From Spirosoma terrae (GTDB taxonomy: Bacteria; Bacteroidota; Bacteroidia; Cytophagales; Spirosomataceae), in contig NZ_JAAFZH010000020.1 of the NCBI RefSeq assembly GCF_010435915.1, forward strand, positions 1-64,000: a stretch of 64,000 nucleotides of DNA, in the 5' to 3' direction. The notes beneath the pieces were generated by a model that worked only from the letters and a program-made list of their open reading frames with translations, had not been told where the DNA came from and made no database searches. Made by a program: the position numbers and the translations under genes. The stretch's first letter is position 1; every line of letters begins with the position of its first letter. Shown in pieces: positions 27,888 through 35,258 of this stretch.

Positions 27888-30128
27888 TTACATTACTTCT
27901 GTTTGCTGTTGCCAGAAGTGCGAATACGCCTTCCCGTTTTTCAGCAAATCCACATGTTTACCTTCTTCAATAACCTTTCCCTGCTCCAGCACGATAATTT
28001 TATCGGCCTTGCGAACGGTACTCAGCCGATGAGCGATAATAATAATGGTTTTCCCTTCCTTGCGAAGACGCTGTACAGTACGTTGTACGAACTGCTCCGA
28101 CACCGTATCGAGTGCCGACGTAGCTTCATCCAGAATCAACACTTCGGGCTGTCGGTACAAGGCTCGGGCAATGGCTAACCGCTGACGCTGCCCACCCGAC
28201 AACGTAGCACCGTTTTCTCCCAGATACGTTTTGAACCCACTCGGCATTCGTTCAATAAATTCAGTAATACCCAACTGATCGCAGATCGACAGGAGCCGCT
28301 GCATATCGGGCTCTTCCTCGCCAATGGCAATATTGTCGATTACGTTACCGGCAAACAGGTCAATCTTTTGCGGCACTACGCTGACCACCCGGCGTAAACT
28401 GTCGGGATGCAAATGCTTGATATCATAGTCGCCAATATGAATGCTCCCACTTTGCAACGGATATAAACCCTGCACGAGCGACATCAGTGTTGATTTACCC
28501 GAGCCGCTCTCGCCTACTACCGCCGTAATTTTCCCTTTCGGCATGGTCAGTACAAGATCATCGAAAATCGTAGCCCGATTACCGTATCGGAACGTAACGT
28601 TCTGAAAACGAATAGCGCCAACCATGTCAGGCTGTAACTGCACTTTATTTTCGTTCGATTCGCGGTCAAGATCCATGATTTCGAACAGCCGGTCAGCAGC
28701 AATCAAGGCTTCCTGAACACTCCGGTTTGCCCCAATCAGGCTGGCCGCCGGACCCGTGAAATAGCCAATCAGGGCATAAAAGGAAAGCAATTCGCCAGGC
28801 GTCAAGTCGTTTTCCAATACGTAGCTGGCTCCAACCCAAAGCAGGATAATGGTAAATAATCGGGTCACAAACTCCGACGCATTTCCGGCGTAAATACCGG
28901 CGCTCCCCGTCTGAAAGATCGTTTGCAGCAACGCCACAAAGCGATTCTCTGTTTTCTGACTGGCGTATTCCTCCAAACCAAATCGCTTGATGGTTGGCAT
29001 CGCGTTCAGCGACTCAACCAGTTGCGCTTCCAGATCGGCCGAATTCTCCATCAGTTTACGCTGATAGCGTTGGTTAAATGTATTCATAACCCAATAAATA
29101 CCAGCGTAGAAAGGCACAATCAGAATCAGAATCAAGGCCAGTTTCCAGTAATAGGTAAACATGAGCCCAAACGAGAAAATGACAATCAGTACGTTAACGA
29201 GTACGCTTAGCGCAATGTCGTTGACAAAGGTGCGAATTTTGACGGCATCGTTCACCCGCGAGATAATTTCCCCGACCCGCATAGTATCGAAGAACGATTG
29301 CGGCAATGTCATCAGATGCTTGTAATAGCCCAGAATCAGCGCAGCATCGATACGTTGTCCCGTTTTTATGTTGAAAAAGCTTTTGGTAGAACCGATGAAT
29401 ATTTGCAGAATCAGCAATCCAATCATGACTACACTGAGCAGGTTCAGTAAGTTTCGATTTCCATTAACCAGTACGTTGTCAACTATCTTTTGAATATAAA
29501 TAGCTGACGATAAGCCCAGAATGGTATAAATCAGCGCCCCAAACAACGCCTGAAACATCACCGCCTTATGCGGCTGCAACAACTGCCAGAACCGCTGCAA
29601 CACCGACACTTTCTCGTTACCTACTGTAAACGTTTCGTCGGGAACCAGCAGAACCAGCAAACCTGTCCAGACGGCTTTAAACTCGTCAGGGCTCAACGGA
29701 TGCAGTTTGCCATCGGCAGGGTCCATGACGGTGATTTGTTCCGACGTAACGCGGTAGATGACAACGTAGTGCTGGAGCTGGCTATTCGGAATCGTTACGT
29801 GGGCAATGGTTGGCTGAGGAATTTTCGAGAGACTTTCAAAAGGAGCTTTAACGCCTTTCGCCTGAAAGCCCAGCTTCTGGGCCGCTTCAACCATACCCAG
29901 TACTGTTGTTCCCTTTTGATCCGTAGCGGCTAATTGCCGAATCCGGGCCACCGGCAACAATAAGCGGTAATACGCGGCTACCGAAACCAGACAAGCGGCT
30001 CCACAATCCGTTATATCGCGCTGCTTGATTTTTACCCGGCTGCTTATACTCTTTTCAGCCAACCACTCCCGAACGCGTGTTAGCATGCCATTCTCTGTTC
30101 CGTTTGGACGCTCCTGCGTAGTACTCAT
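27888..30128 (-). CDS. Peptidase-containing ABC exporter (C39, PCAT)
   Basis: 746 residues in three parts. The C39 peptidase (about 31-160) has Q36, C42 (DCGAAC), H120 (LQHYVVIYR) and D136 (MDPADG), the Cys-His-Asp set that removes double-glycine leaders. A six-helix transmembrane domain follows (about 185-470), then the ABC ATPase with Walker A GESGSGKST (K545), signature LSGGQRQRLAIARAL and Walker B VLILDEATSALD. It would cut the leader and export the peptide across the inner membrane. Its ATG overlaps the stop of the adaptor gene (ATGA), so the two are co-translated. The three precursor genes lie upstream in the same orientation. Confidence 0.96.
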   Translation of the reverse strand: MSTTQERPNGTENGMLTRVREWLAEKSISSRVKIKQRDITDCGAACLVSVAAYYRLLLPVARIRQLAATDQKGTTVLGMVEAAQKLGFQAKGVKAPFESLSKIPQPTIAHVTIPNSQLQHYVVIYRVTSEQITVMDPADGKLHPLSPDEFKAVWTGLLVLLVPDETFTVGNEKVSVLQRFWQLLQPHKAVMFQALFGALIYTILGLSSAIYIQKIVDNVLVNGNRNLLNLLSVVMIGLLILQIFIGSTKSFFNIKTGQRIDAALILGYYKHLMTLPQSFFDTMRVGEIISRVNDAVKIRTFVNDIALSVLVNVLIVIFSFGLMFTYYWKLALILILIVPFYAGIYWVMNTFNQRYQRKLMENSADLEAQLVESLNAMPTIKRFGLEEYASQKTENRFVALLQTIFQTGSAGIYAGNASEFVTRLFTIILLWVGASYVLENDLTPGELLSFYALIGYFTGPAASLIGANRSVQEALIAADRLFEIMDLDRESNENKVQLQPDMVGAIRFQNVTFRYGNRATIFDDLVLTMPKGKITAVVGESGSGKSTLMSLVQGLYPLQSGSIHIGDYDIKHLHPDSLRRVVSVVPQKIDLFAGNVIDNIAIGEEEPDMQRLLSICDQLGITEFIERMPSGFKTYLGENGATLSGGQRQRLAIARALYRQPEVLILDEATSALDTVSEQFVQRTVQRLRKEGKTIIIIAHRLSTVRKADKIIVLEQGKVIEEGKHVDLLKNGKAYSHFWQQQTEVM

Positions 30129-31312
30129 AGTGTTTTACCGCCCTCCTTCTGCGTAGATGCCGTAGCCGTTTTCTGAGTATTGATGGCCGGATTGAGCCAA
30201 TCGTCGGTTTTGTCGTAGAGTAACTGGAAAATAGAGCGTCGGGCTACCTGAAAGCGAGTCTGTACTGTCATTCCTTTTTTCAGACGGCCCTGATAGCCAT
30301 TGGATAGACTCAGATAAGGCCGCTCTAACTGGCAGCGGACTTTGAAAACAGGCTCACCATTGGTGGTCGTAAAGTCGTTGGCGATATCAATAACCCGTCC
30401 GGTCAGAAGTCCCCACTGATTGTAATTAAAAGCATCGACCTGCAAACGTACTGGCTGCCCTTGCTTCAACAAGCCAATATCTTTGGAGGAAACGTAGGTT
30501 TCGGCAATCAATGTCGAATCGGGTGAAACAATGGCCAGTACATCGCCCGGTTGAACGTAGCTGCCTGCGTATCGCCCCGACAATTGTGAGGCCGTACCGC
30601 CAACAGGCGCTTTCAATACGTATAGTTCCTGTTCTTCGCGAAGTTGTTTGGCTTCTGTTTCCAGATTAGCCAGGTCGCGCCGACTCTGCGTTAGATCAAC
30701 CTGCCAGTCGCTACGTTGCTGCTGAACCAACGTATTGTAGCGAGCCATGGCGGCTTTGTGAGCATACAAAGCATCTTCGTACTCCAGGCGGGCAATTACT
30801 TTCTGAGAATATAACGACTGAGCTGTTTCGAACTCCCGTTTACGCTTTTCCTGCAAATTCCAGCTCTCCTCAACAACCGCCCGAAACTGATTGTATTCCT
30901 GCCGATAGAGCGGAGCATAGAGCCCGTTAACCTCTTTCCAGGATTTTTGGGTAAGCTGGTTTAGATCTCGGATAAACGATTGTTTTTCCTGAATTTGTTT
31001 ATCGATCAACTGTTTACGGGTATCCAGCGCATCGGAACGCAGTTGAAAAAGCGGATCACCTCGTCTGACCGGCTGCCACTCACGTACCAGCACCTTCTCA
31101 ATCACAGCACCAGCCGTTGCCTTAACCTCGCTACGCTCTGAAACCGGCCGGATTATACCGTTGGCCTGGACCGATACGTCGACATAAATAAAGGGCAGAG
31201 CCAGCAATGTCAGCAATACTACCCCGAGGACCGTGGAATAGATTACCTGGCTCCGAACACTTACCCTGGGCAGATAAGTGACTAGCCCATAAGATGGGTT
31301 ATTTTCGTTCAT
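30125..31312 (-). CDS. HlyD-family adaptor of the peptide exporter
   Basis: 395 residues. One transmembrane helix near residues 24-47 (VLLTLLALPFIYVDV), then the lipoyl-like half (VQANGIIRP), a long coiled-coil hairpin (about 95-235, with KQLIDKQIQEKQSF and LANLETEAKQLREEQ) and the returning lipoyl and beta-barrel parts (VLKAPVGGTASQLSGRYAGS). This is the periplasmic membrane-fusion partner of the C39 exporter, linking it to an outer-membrane channel. No TolC gene is adjacent; the nearest, at 41917, belongs to another operon. It overlaps the exporter start by four bases. Confidence 0.94.
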   Translation of the reverse strand: MNENNPSYGLVTYLPRVSVRSQVIYSTVLGVVLLTLLALPFIYVDVSVQANGIIRPVSERSEVKATAGAVIEKVLVREWQPVRRGDPLFQLRSDALDTRKQLIDKQIQEKQSFIRDLNQLTQKSWKEVNGLYAPLYRQEYNQFRAVVEESWNLQEKRKREFETAQSLYSQKVIARLEYEDALYAHKAAMARYNTLVQQQRSDWQVDLTQSRRDLANLETEAKQLREEQELYVLKAPVGGTASQLSGRYAGSYVQPGDVLAIVSPDSTLIAETYVSSKDIGLLKQGQPVRLQVDAFNYNQWGLLTGRVIDIANDFTTTNGEPVFKVRCQLERPYLSLSNGYQGRLKKGMTVQTRFQVARRSIFQLLYDKTDDWLNPAINTQKTATASTQKEGGKTL

Positions 31313-31350
31313 GATATCGTTGAGTAAGTCATTATATACGCATAACTAAA

Positions 31351-31419
31351 AAGCAGGGATTTCACCCCTGAGCCGGAAACGTTAAAACGATTTCCTGTCT
31401 CCGGGCTAAATCCCTGCTT
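31351..31419 (-). promoter_or_regulatory. Structured RNA element between precursors and hlyD
   Basis: Outer arms AAGCAGGGATTT (31351-31362) and AAATCCCTGCTT (31408-31419) pair perfectly; a second helix AGCC-GGA / TCCGGGCT forms inside with one bulge. It lies between the last precursor stop and the hlyD start and is not followed by a clean T-run on the minus strand. A partial terminator or processing site that keeps precursor mRNA in excess over exporter mRNA is inferred. Confidence 0.55.
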
Positions 31420-31461
31420 ACAACTAATATGGGAGGCTGTTACTCAGCCTGACCTAATCGG

Positions 31462-31704
31462 CTATGATTGGTTCGAACTAAATCCGAACAAAAGATTCGT
31501 TATTGGATTCACGCTGGTTGAGTTGCCACTAAACAGCGCACTGTCGCCATTTAGTACGCTATTACCGCTGACATTTACCAAATCAGCAACGAGTATAGAA
31601 CCGATGTTGCCAATGCTGGTTGTGTCGCCACCACCCTGATTGTTGATCATTTCCTGATTGGTCAGCTCCTCGACGCCGAGGGTCGCAAAATCGAACGTTT
31701 TCAT
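31462..31704 (-). CDS. Double-glycine leader precursor peptide 1
   Basis: 80 residues from MKTFDFATLGVEEL; a TTG nine codons upstream is in frame but not shared with the third copy. Leader residues 1-26 include ELTNQEMINNQGGG, a Bacteroidota GG-type leader; cleavage is expected after G25 or G26. The core of about 54 residues is rich in Ser, Gly and Asn, has no Cys, and contains DLVNVSGNSVLNG and LFSGNSTSVNP. It is the closest of the three to hlyD and the C39 exporter, which is the expected processing and export machinery. No modification enzymes are adjacent, so an unmodified secreted peptide is the simplest reading; bacteriocin or signal roles are both possible. Confidence 0.85.
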   Translation of the reverse strand: MKTFDFATLGVEELTNQEMINNQGGGDTTSIGNIGSILVADLVNVSGNSVLNGDSALFSGNSTSVNPITNLLFGFSSNQS

Positions 31705-31779
31705 AACGAGATTAAAGTTTAAGTGAAACAATACTGAGTCGATAAACGTATCGGTCAGTTTTTCTGAAACCGTTTTACG

Positions 31780-32022
31780 TTATGACCGACTGAAGTTAGT
31801 AATGGCGGTCAGATCCGTAATCGGGCTGAGATTGAAGTTATTTCCGCTGAACAGATAACTGCTACCGTCCAGCACTTTATTACCACTTACATCCACTAAA
31901 TCACCTATTGCAATGCCACCAATATTTCCGATGCTGGTTGTATCGCCACCACCCTGATTGTTGATCATTTCCTGATTGGTCAGCTCCTCGACGCCGAGGG
32001 TCGAAAAATCGAACGTTTTCAT
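31780..32022 (-). CDS. Double-glycine leader precursor peptide 2
   Basis: 80 residues from MKTFDFSTLG. The leader is identical to that of peptide 1 except S7. The core diverges after the shared GDTTSIGNIG: DLVDVSGNKVLDG, then YLFSGNNFNLSPITDL and a terminal SRS. No Cys. It is separated from peptide 1 by 75 bases that repeat a conserved short leader ending CTCGTT before the ATG. The equal length and near-identical 5' DNA show recent tandem duplication, with the core evolving faster than the leader. Confidence 0.85.
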   Translation of the reverse strand: MKTFDFSTLGVEELTNQEMINNQGGGDTTSIGNIGGIAIGDLVDVSGNKVLDGSSYLFSGNNFNLSPITDLTAITNFSRS

Positions 32023-32088
32023 AACGAGGTTGATAATTAGATGAAACAAAAATTAACTCACTAAATCGATTACACTCGCAGTAAGAGC

Positions 32089-32331
32089 TTATGACCGGCT
32101 CGTACTAATGCTAATGCCGATACCGGTGCTGGGACTTACATCGGTTGAGTTACCACTAAACAGCGCGTAATTTCCGTTAAGCAGGCTGTTGTTACTTAGA
32201 TCAACCAGATCGCCAATGGCGATTGAGCCAATATTTAACAGGCTTGTGTTATCACCACCACCCTGATTATTGATCATTTCCTGATTAGTTAGCTCCTCAA
32301 CACCGAGGGTCGAAAAATCGAACGTTTTCAT
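32089..32331 (-). CDS. Double-glycine leader precursor peptide 3
   Basis: 80 residues from MKTFDFSTLG with the same GG leader (ELTNQEMINNQGGG). Core: DNTSLLNIGSIAIG, DLVDLSNNSLLNG, ALFSGNSTDVSPSTG and a terminal SRS. No Cys and no aromatic residues after LF. It is the first gene of the presumed operon (peptide 3, 2, 1, hlyD, C39 exporter). Here the upstream bases lack the extra TTG-initiated extension seen for the other two, which fixes MKTFDF as the common start. Confidence 0.85.
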   Translation of the reverse strand: MKTFDFSTLGVEELTNQEMINNQGGGDNTSLLNIGSIAIGDLVDLSNNSLLNGNYALFSGNSTDVSPSTGIGISISTSRS

Positions 32332-32681
32332 AACGAGATTAAATTGAGTTATGCCTACTCTATATGCTTTTCGGCAGCCGCTTCACAAAGGCAGGTAGTT
32401 AAGATAGCTAAACCGTTCTACCGTTTGGATGGGACAAAGTTGGGGGGTTTTAGCGTTACGTTCTGATAACCGACTTTTATAGTTTCATAGCTTTTAGTTA
32501 TAATTTCATAACCTCTTCCGGTGGGCCGTTGGCTCAATCTTGGCCTATTTAACTAGCCAAAGCAATCCAAAACATATGCCCGACCGTATGGTTTATCTAC
32601 CAACCAATCCCACAGTACTCTACATAATCTATGAGGAATAGTATACTTTTTTAGTACAAGTAATTCATAAACTCTTGATGT
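32332..32681. promoter_or_regulatory. Divergent control region of the peptide export locus
   Basis: 350 bases between precursor 3 (minus) and the XRE gene (plus). Two 12-base direct repeats, TATAGTTTCATA (32478-32489) and TATAATTTCATA (32499-32510), are spaced 21 bases apart, two helical turns. A -7-like CAACTTTG (minus strand, 32435-32442, one mismatch) lies between them and the precursors. No gene was found here. Operator function is inferred. Confidence 0.5.
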
Positions 32682-32957
32682 ATGCTAGTCTTATCAGAAA
32701 AGTTGCGTCGGTTGCGTCAGCTGTTTGGTTATTCACAGGAATACATAGCCTTTTCGATCGGCATGACTCAACCAGCTTACTGCAAATGGGAAAGTGGCCA
32801 GACTCAACCTTCAATTAATAAACTACAGGAATTGGCTAGCTTATATCAGGTCAGTATCAGCGATTTACTGAATGATAGCGATATAGATATTATTAAGAAG
32901 CTACTGGCCGACGAGCATTTTGCGGAGAAATTATTAGGGAGAGGGGGAGTCAGTTAA
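32682..32957 (+). CDS. XRE-family helix-turn-helix regulator
   Basis: 91 residues. The HTH_3 domain spans about 4-62: LRRLRQLFGYSQEYIAFSIG, then the recognition helix region MTQPAYCKWESGQTQPS and LQELASLYQVSISDLL. The remaining 25 residues are acidic and helical. It is divergent from the precursor operon, and two phased direct repeats lie in the space between, so it is the likely regulator of the peptide locus and perhaps of itself. A 22-bp perfect palindrome follows its stop. Confidence 0.9.
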   Translation: MLVLSEKLRRLRQLFGYSQEYIAFSIGMTQPAYCKWESGQTQPSINKLQELASLYQVSISDLLNDSDIDIIKKLLADEHFAEKLLGRGGVS

Positions 32958-32966
32958 TTCACGAAA

Positions 32967-33010
32967 AATAGCCCGCTGCCTACCAGCATGCTGGTAGGCA
33001 GCGGGCTATT
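32967..33010. terminator. 44-nt perfect palindrome between convergent genes
   Basis: AATAGCCCGCTGCCTACCAG pairs with its exact complement, 22 bp with no spacer, between the XRE gene and the acetoacetyl-CoA ligase gene (stop at 33015). Probably a shared bidirectional terminator; T-tracts are short. Confidence 0.7.
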
Positions 33011-33014
33011 CCAT

Positions 33015-34985
33015 TTATCGTTCAATCGTAAATTCGGTAAACTGATCCAGTGCTGCCGGATTACGTAACGTATCTTTAGCCGCCACTAACGATACGTCGG
33101 TTCCCGACAAGATCTTCTTCACAGGTGTTTCCAGCTTTTTGCCACTAATGGTATAAGGTATTTCACCAATCGCATAGACGGCATCGGGTACGTGACGCGG
33201 GCTAAACTGGCTCCGCAACGTTTGTTTAATTCGGGTAACGAGTTCAGCAGACAAGGCAAATCCATCGCGTAAAACAACAAACAACGGCATAAAATAACGG
33301 CCGCCGGGCTGTTCAAGGCCAACAATCAAACTATCCGCAATTTCGGGTAAGCTCTCAACGGCGCTGTATATTTCGCTTGTACCGATACGTACGCCATCCC
33401 GGTTTAACGTAGCATCCGATCGACCGTAAATAATGACTCCATTTCGTTCGGTGATCTGGATATAATCGCCATGACGCCAGACACCCGGATACGTATCAAA
33501 ATAGCTTTTCCGATAGCGCTCGTTGCCCGGATCGTTCCAGAAATAAATAGGCATTGACGGCATCGGTTTGAGAATAACCATCTCACCCAGTTCTCCGCGC
33601 ACAGGTTGCCCGTTGTCGTTGAAGGCTTCTACTTTGCACCCTAGCAGCCGACACTGAATTTCCCCTTCGTAGACTGGCAAAAGAGGGTTTCCACCTACAA
33701 AACCACTGCAAACGTCCGTACCTCCGCTAAACGAAATTAACCAGACATCGGGTTTTATGTTTTCATACACCCATCGGAAACCCTCTGGTGGCAGCGGAGA
33801 GCCTGTAGAGCCAATAGTTCTCAGATTAGCCAGTCGAAACATTTCTATGGGTTTCAGCCCGGCCCGTAAGCAAGCCATATAATAAGCCGCCCCGCCCCCG
33901 AAATGATTGATACGGGCCTCATCCGCCAATCGCCAGAGAACAGTCAGGTCCGTATAACTCGCCGATCCTTCGTACAGTACCAACGTAGCGCCAACCAGCA
34001 TCGATCCCAGCGCAAAGTTCCACATCATCCAGCCAGTAGTCGAGTACCAGAAATATCGCTCACCAACCCGAACATCCTGATGTAAGGCCAGCGTCTTGAG
34101 GTGTTCCAGCAAGCAACCACCTACGCTGTGAGTAATCGCTTTGGGTTTGCCCGTTGTTCCAGATGAATACAGTATCCAGATAGGATGCTCAAAAGGCACC
34201 GGCTCGAACGTTAGCTCTTCCGGGGTTGGCGTTTCCAGAACCTCCTGCCATAGAGTTGCCCGCTCCAGGCGGCTTTCCTGGTCCAGATACGGAATCCAGA
34301 TAACCCGCTGCAGCGTAGGCAGACTAATACGTAACTCCCGAATGGCTTCGGTTTTATCGATTTGCTTCCCATTATAGGTATAACCATCAGCAGCAATCAG
34401 TACTTTAGGTTCAACCTGCCGGAAACGATCCAGAATGCTGGGCGTCCCAAAATCAGGGGAACAACTTGACCAGACGGCACCGAGCGAATTGGTAGCTAAA
34501 AAAGCGACAACGGCTTCAGGAATATTGGGCAACACCGACACAACCCGATCGCCAACACCAACGCCCTGCTGCCGCAGATACGTAGCAACCGCATTCACTT
34601 GGCGCTCCAGCGTGTCCCAGGGTAGGCTATACAACCGGGTCTGCCTTTCCGATCCAAACACGATAGCAGGCCGCTGGTAGTTCCGATGCCGGAAAATATG
34701 CTCCGCGTAATTGAGTGTTGCGCCCGGGAACCACTCCGTACCGATCATATCGCGCTGGCTATTTTCAAAAACAACCTGACGATAAGGCGAATGCCCCTGA
34801 ACATCGAAAAATTGCCAGATACTTTCCCAAAAATCTTCCAGATCCGTTACAGACCAGTCCCACAGATCGTCATAATCCCGGAAATACAGTCCTTTTTTTA
34901 TAAAAAGCCAGTCCATGTATTTTTTAAGAATCGACTGGTCGGCTACTCGGCGAGGTGGCGTATATAAGGGCATCAAAGCAGGCAT
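33015..34985 (-). CDS. Acetoacetate--CoA ligase
   Basis: 656 residues from MPALMPLYTPPRRVAD, close to the usual length of about 650. A longer GTG-started version would run into the inverted repeat at 35000-35056 and is disfavoured. ANL-superfamily motifs: YSSGTTGKPKAITHS (ATP loop, near residue 275), ISFSGGTDVCSGF, WRHGDYIQI, and the C-terminal YGRSDATLNRDGVRIGTSE and TISGKKLETPVKK (catalytic Lys). The N-terminal VWDWSV-like segment (DLWDWSVTDLEDFWE) is typical of acetoacetyl-CoA synthetases. It activates acetoacetate with ATP for ketone-body, polyhydroxybutyrate or Leu catabolism. Single gene. Confidence 0.92.
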   Translation of the reverse strand: MPALMPLYTPPRRVADQSILKKYMDWLFIKKGLYFRDYDDLWDWSVTDLEDFWESIWQFFDVQGHSPYRQVVFENSQRDMIGTEWFPGATLNYAEHIFRHRNYQRPAIVFGSERQTRLYSLPWDTLERQVNAVATYLRQQGVGVGDRVVSVLPNIPEAVVAFLATNSLGAVWSSCSPDFGTPSILDRFRQVEPKVLIAADGYTYNGKQIDKTEAIRELRISLPTLQRVIWIPYLDQESRLERATLWQEVLETPTPEELTFEPVPFEHPIWILYSSGTTGKPKAITHSVGGCLLEHLKTLALHQDVRVGERYFWYSTTGWMMWNFALGSMLVGATLVLYEGSASYTDLTVLWRLADEARINHFGGGAAYYMACLRAGLKPIEMFRLANLRTIGSTGSPLPPEGFRWVYENIKPDVWLISFSGGTDVCSGFVGGNPLLPVYEGEIQCRLLGCKVEAFNDNGQPVRGELGEMVILKPMPSMPIYFWNDPGNERYRKSYFDTYPGVWRHGDYIQITERNGVIIYGRSDATLNRDGVRIGTSEIYSAVESLPEIADSLIVGLEQPGGRYFMPLFVVLRDGFALSAELVTRIKQTLRSQFSPRHVPDAVYAIGEIPYTISGKKLETPVKKILSGTDVSLVAAKDTLRNPAALDQFTEFTIER

Positions 34986-34999
34986 AGGTTTTATGGTCA

Positions 35000-35056
35000 G
35001 TTTTCTGTTTTCAGTGGGCCGACACTCAGCCGCGTTGCCCACTGAAAACAGAAAAC
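35000..35056. repeat. Inverted repeat, 20-bp arms (GTTTTCAGTG type)
   Basis: Arms 35000-35019 and 35037-35056 are perfectly complementary: GTTTTCTGTTTTCAGTGGGC and its reverse complement, with a 17-base loop. It shares GTTTTC...TTTTCAGTG with the repeat at 25857-25961. It lies just upstream of the acetoacetyl-CoA ligase start. Confidence 0.75.
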
Positions 35057-35141
35057 GTTAAACGGAAAACTTTTTTCTCTAACGAAAGAGAGTTTCGATG
35101 GATTGTTTTTTTCATAAAATGCGTTTTGAAACGAGCCGGGA

Positions 35142-35173
35142 TTGCTGGGTTAGACAGAAAAGCTGTAACTTTG
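35142..35173 (+). promoter_or_regulatory. Promoter of the pseudouridine synthase gene
   Basis: TTG at 35142-35144, 21 bases, then TAACTTTG at 35166-35173: both elements of the Bacteroidota housekeeping promoter with typical spacing. The predicted leader is about 78 bases. Confidence 0.7.
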
Positions 35174-35258
35174 CGTCCCTTTTGAACTACGCTTCAGCAA
35201 TAAAGCTGATAATCAGCGCATATTTTAGACACAGCAGTACGATTTACTGTATTTTTCC

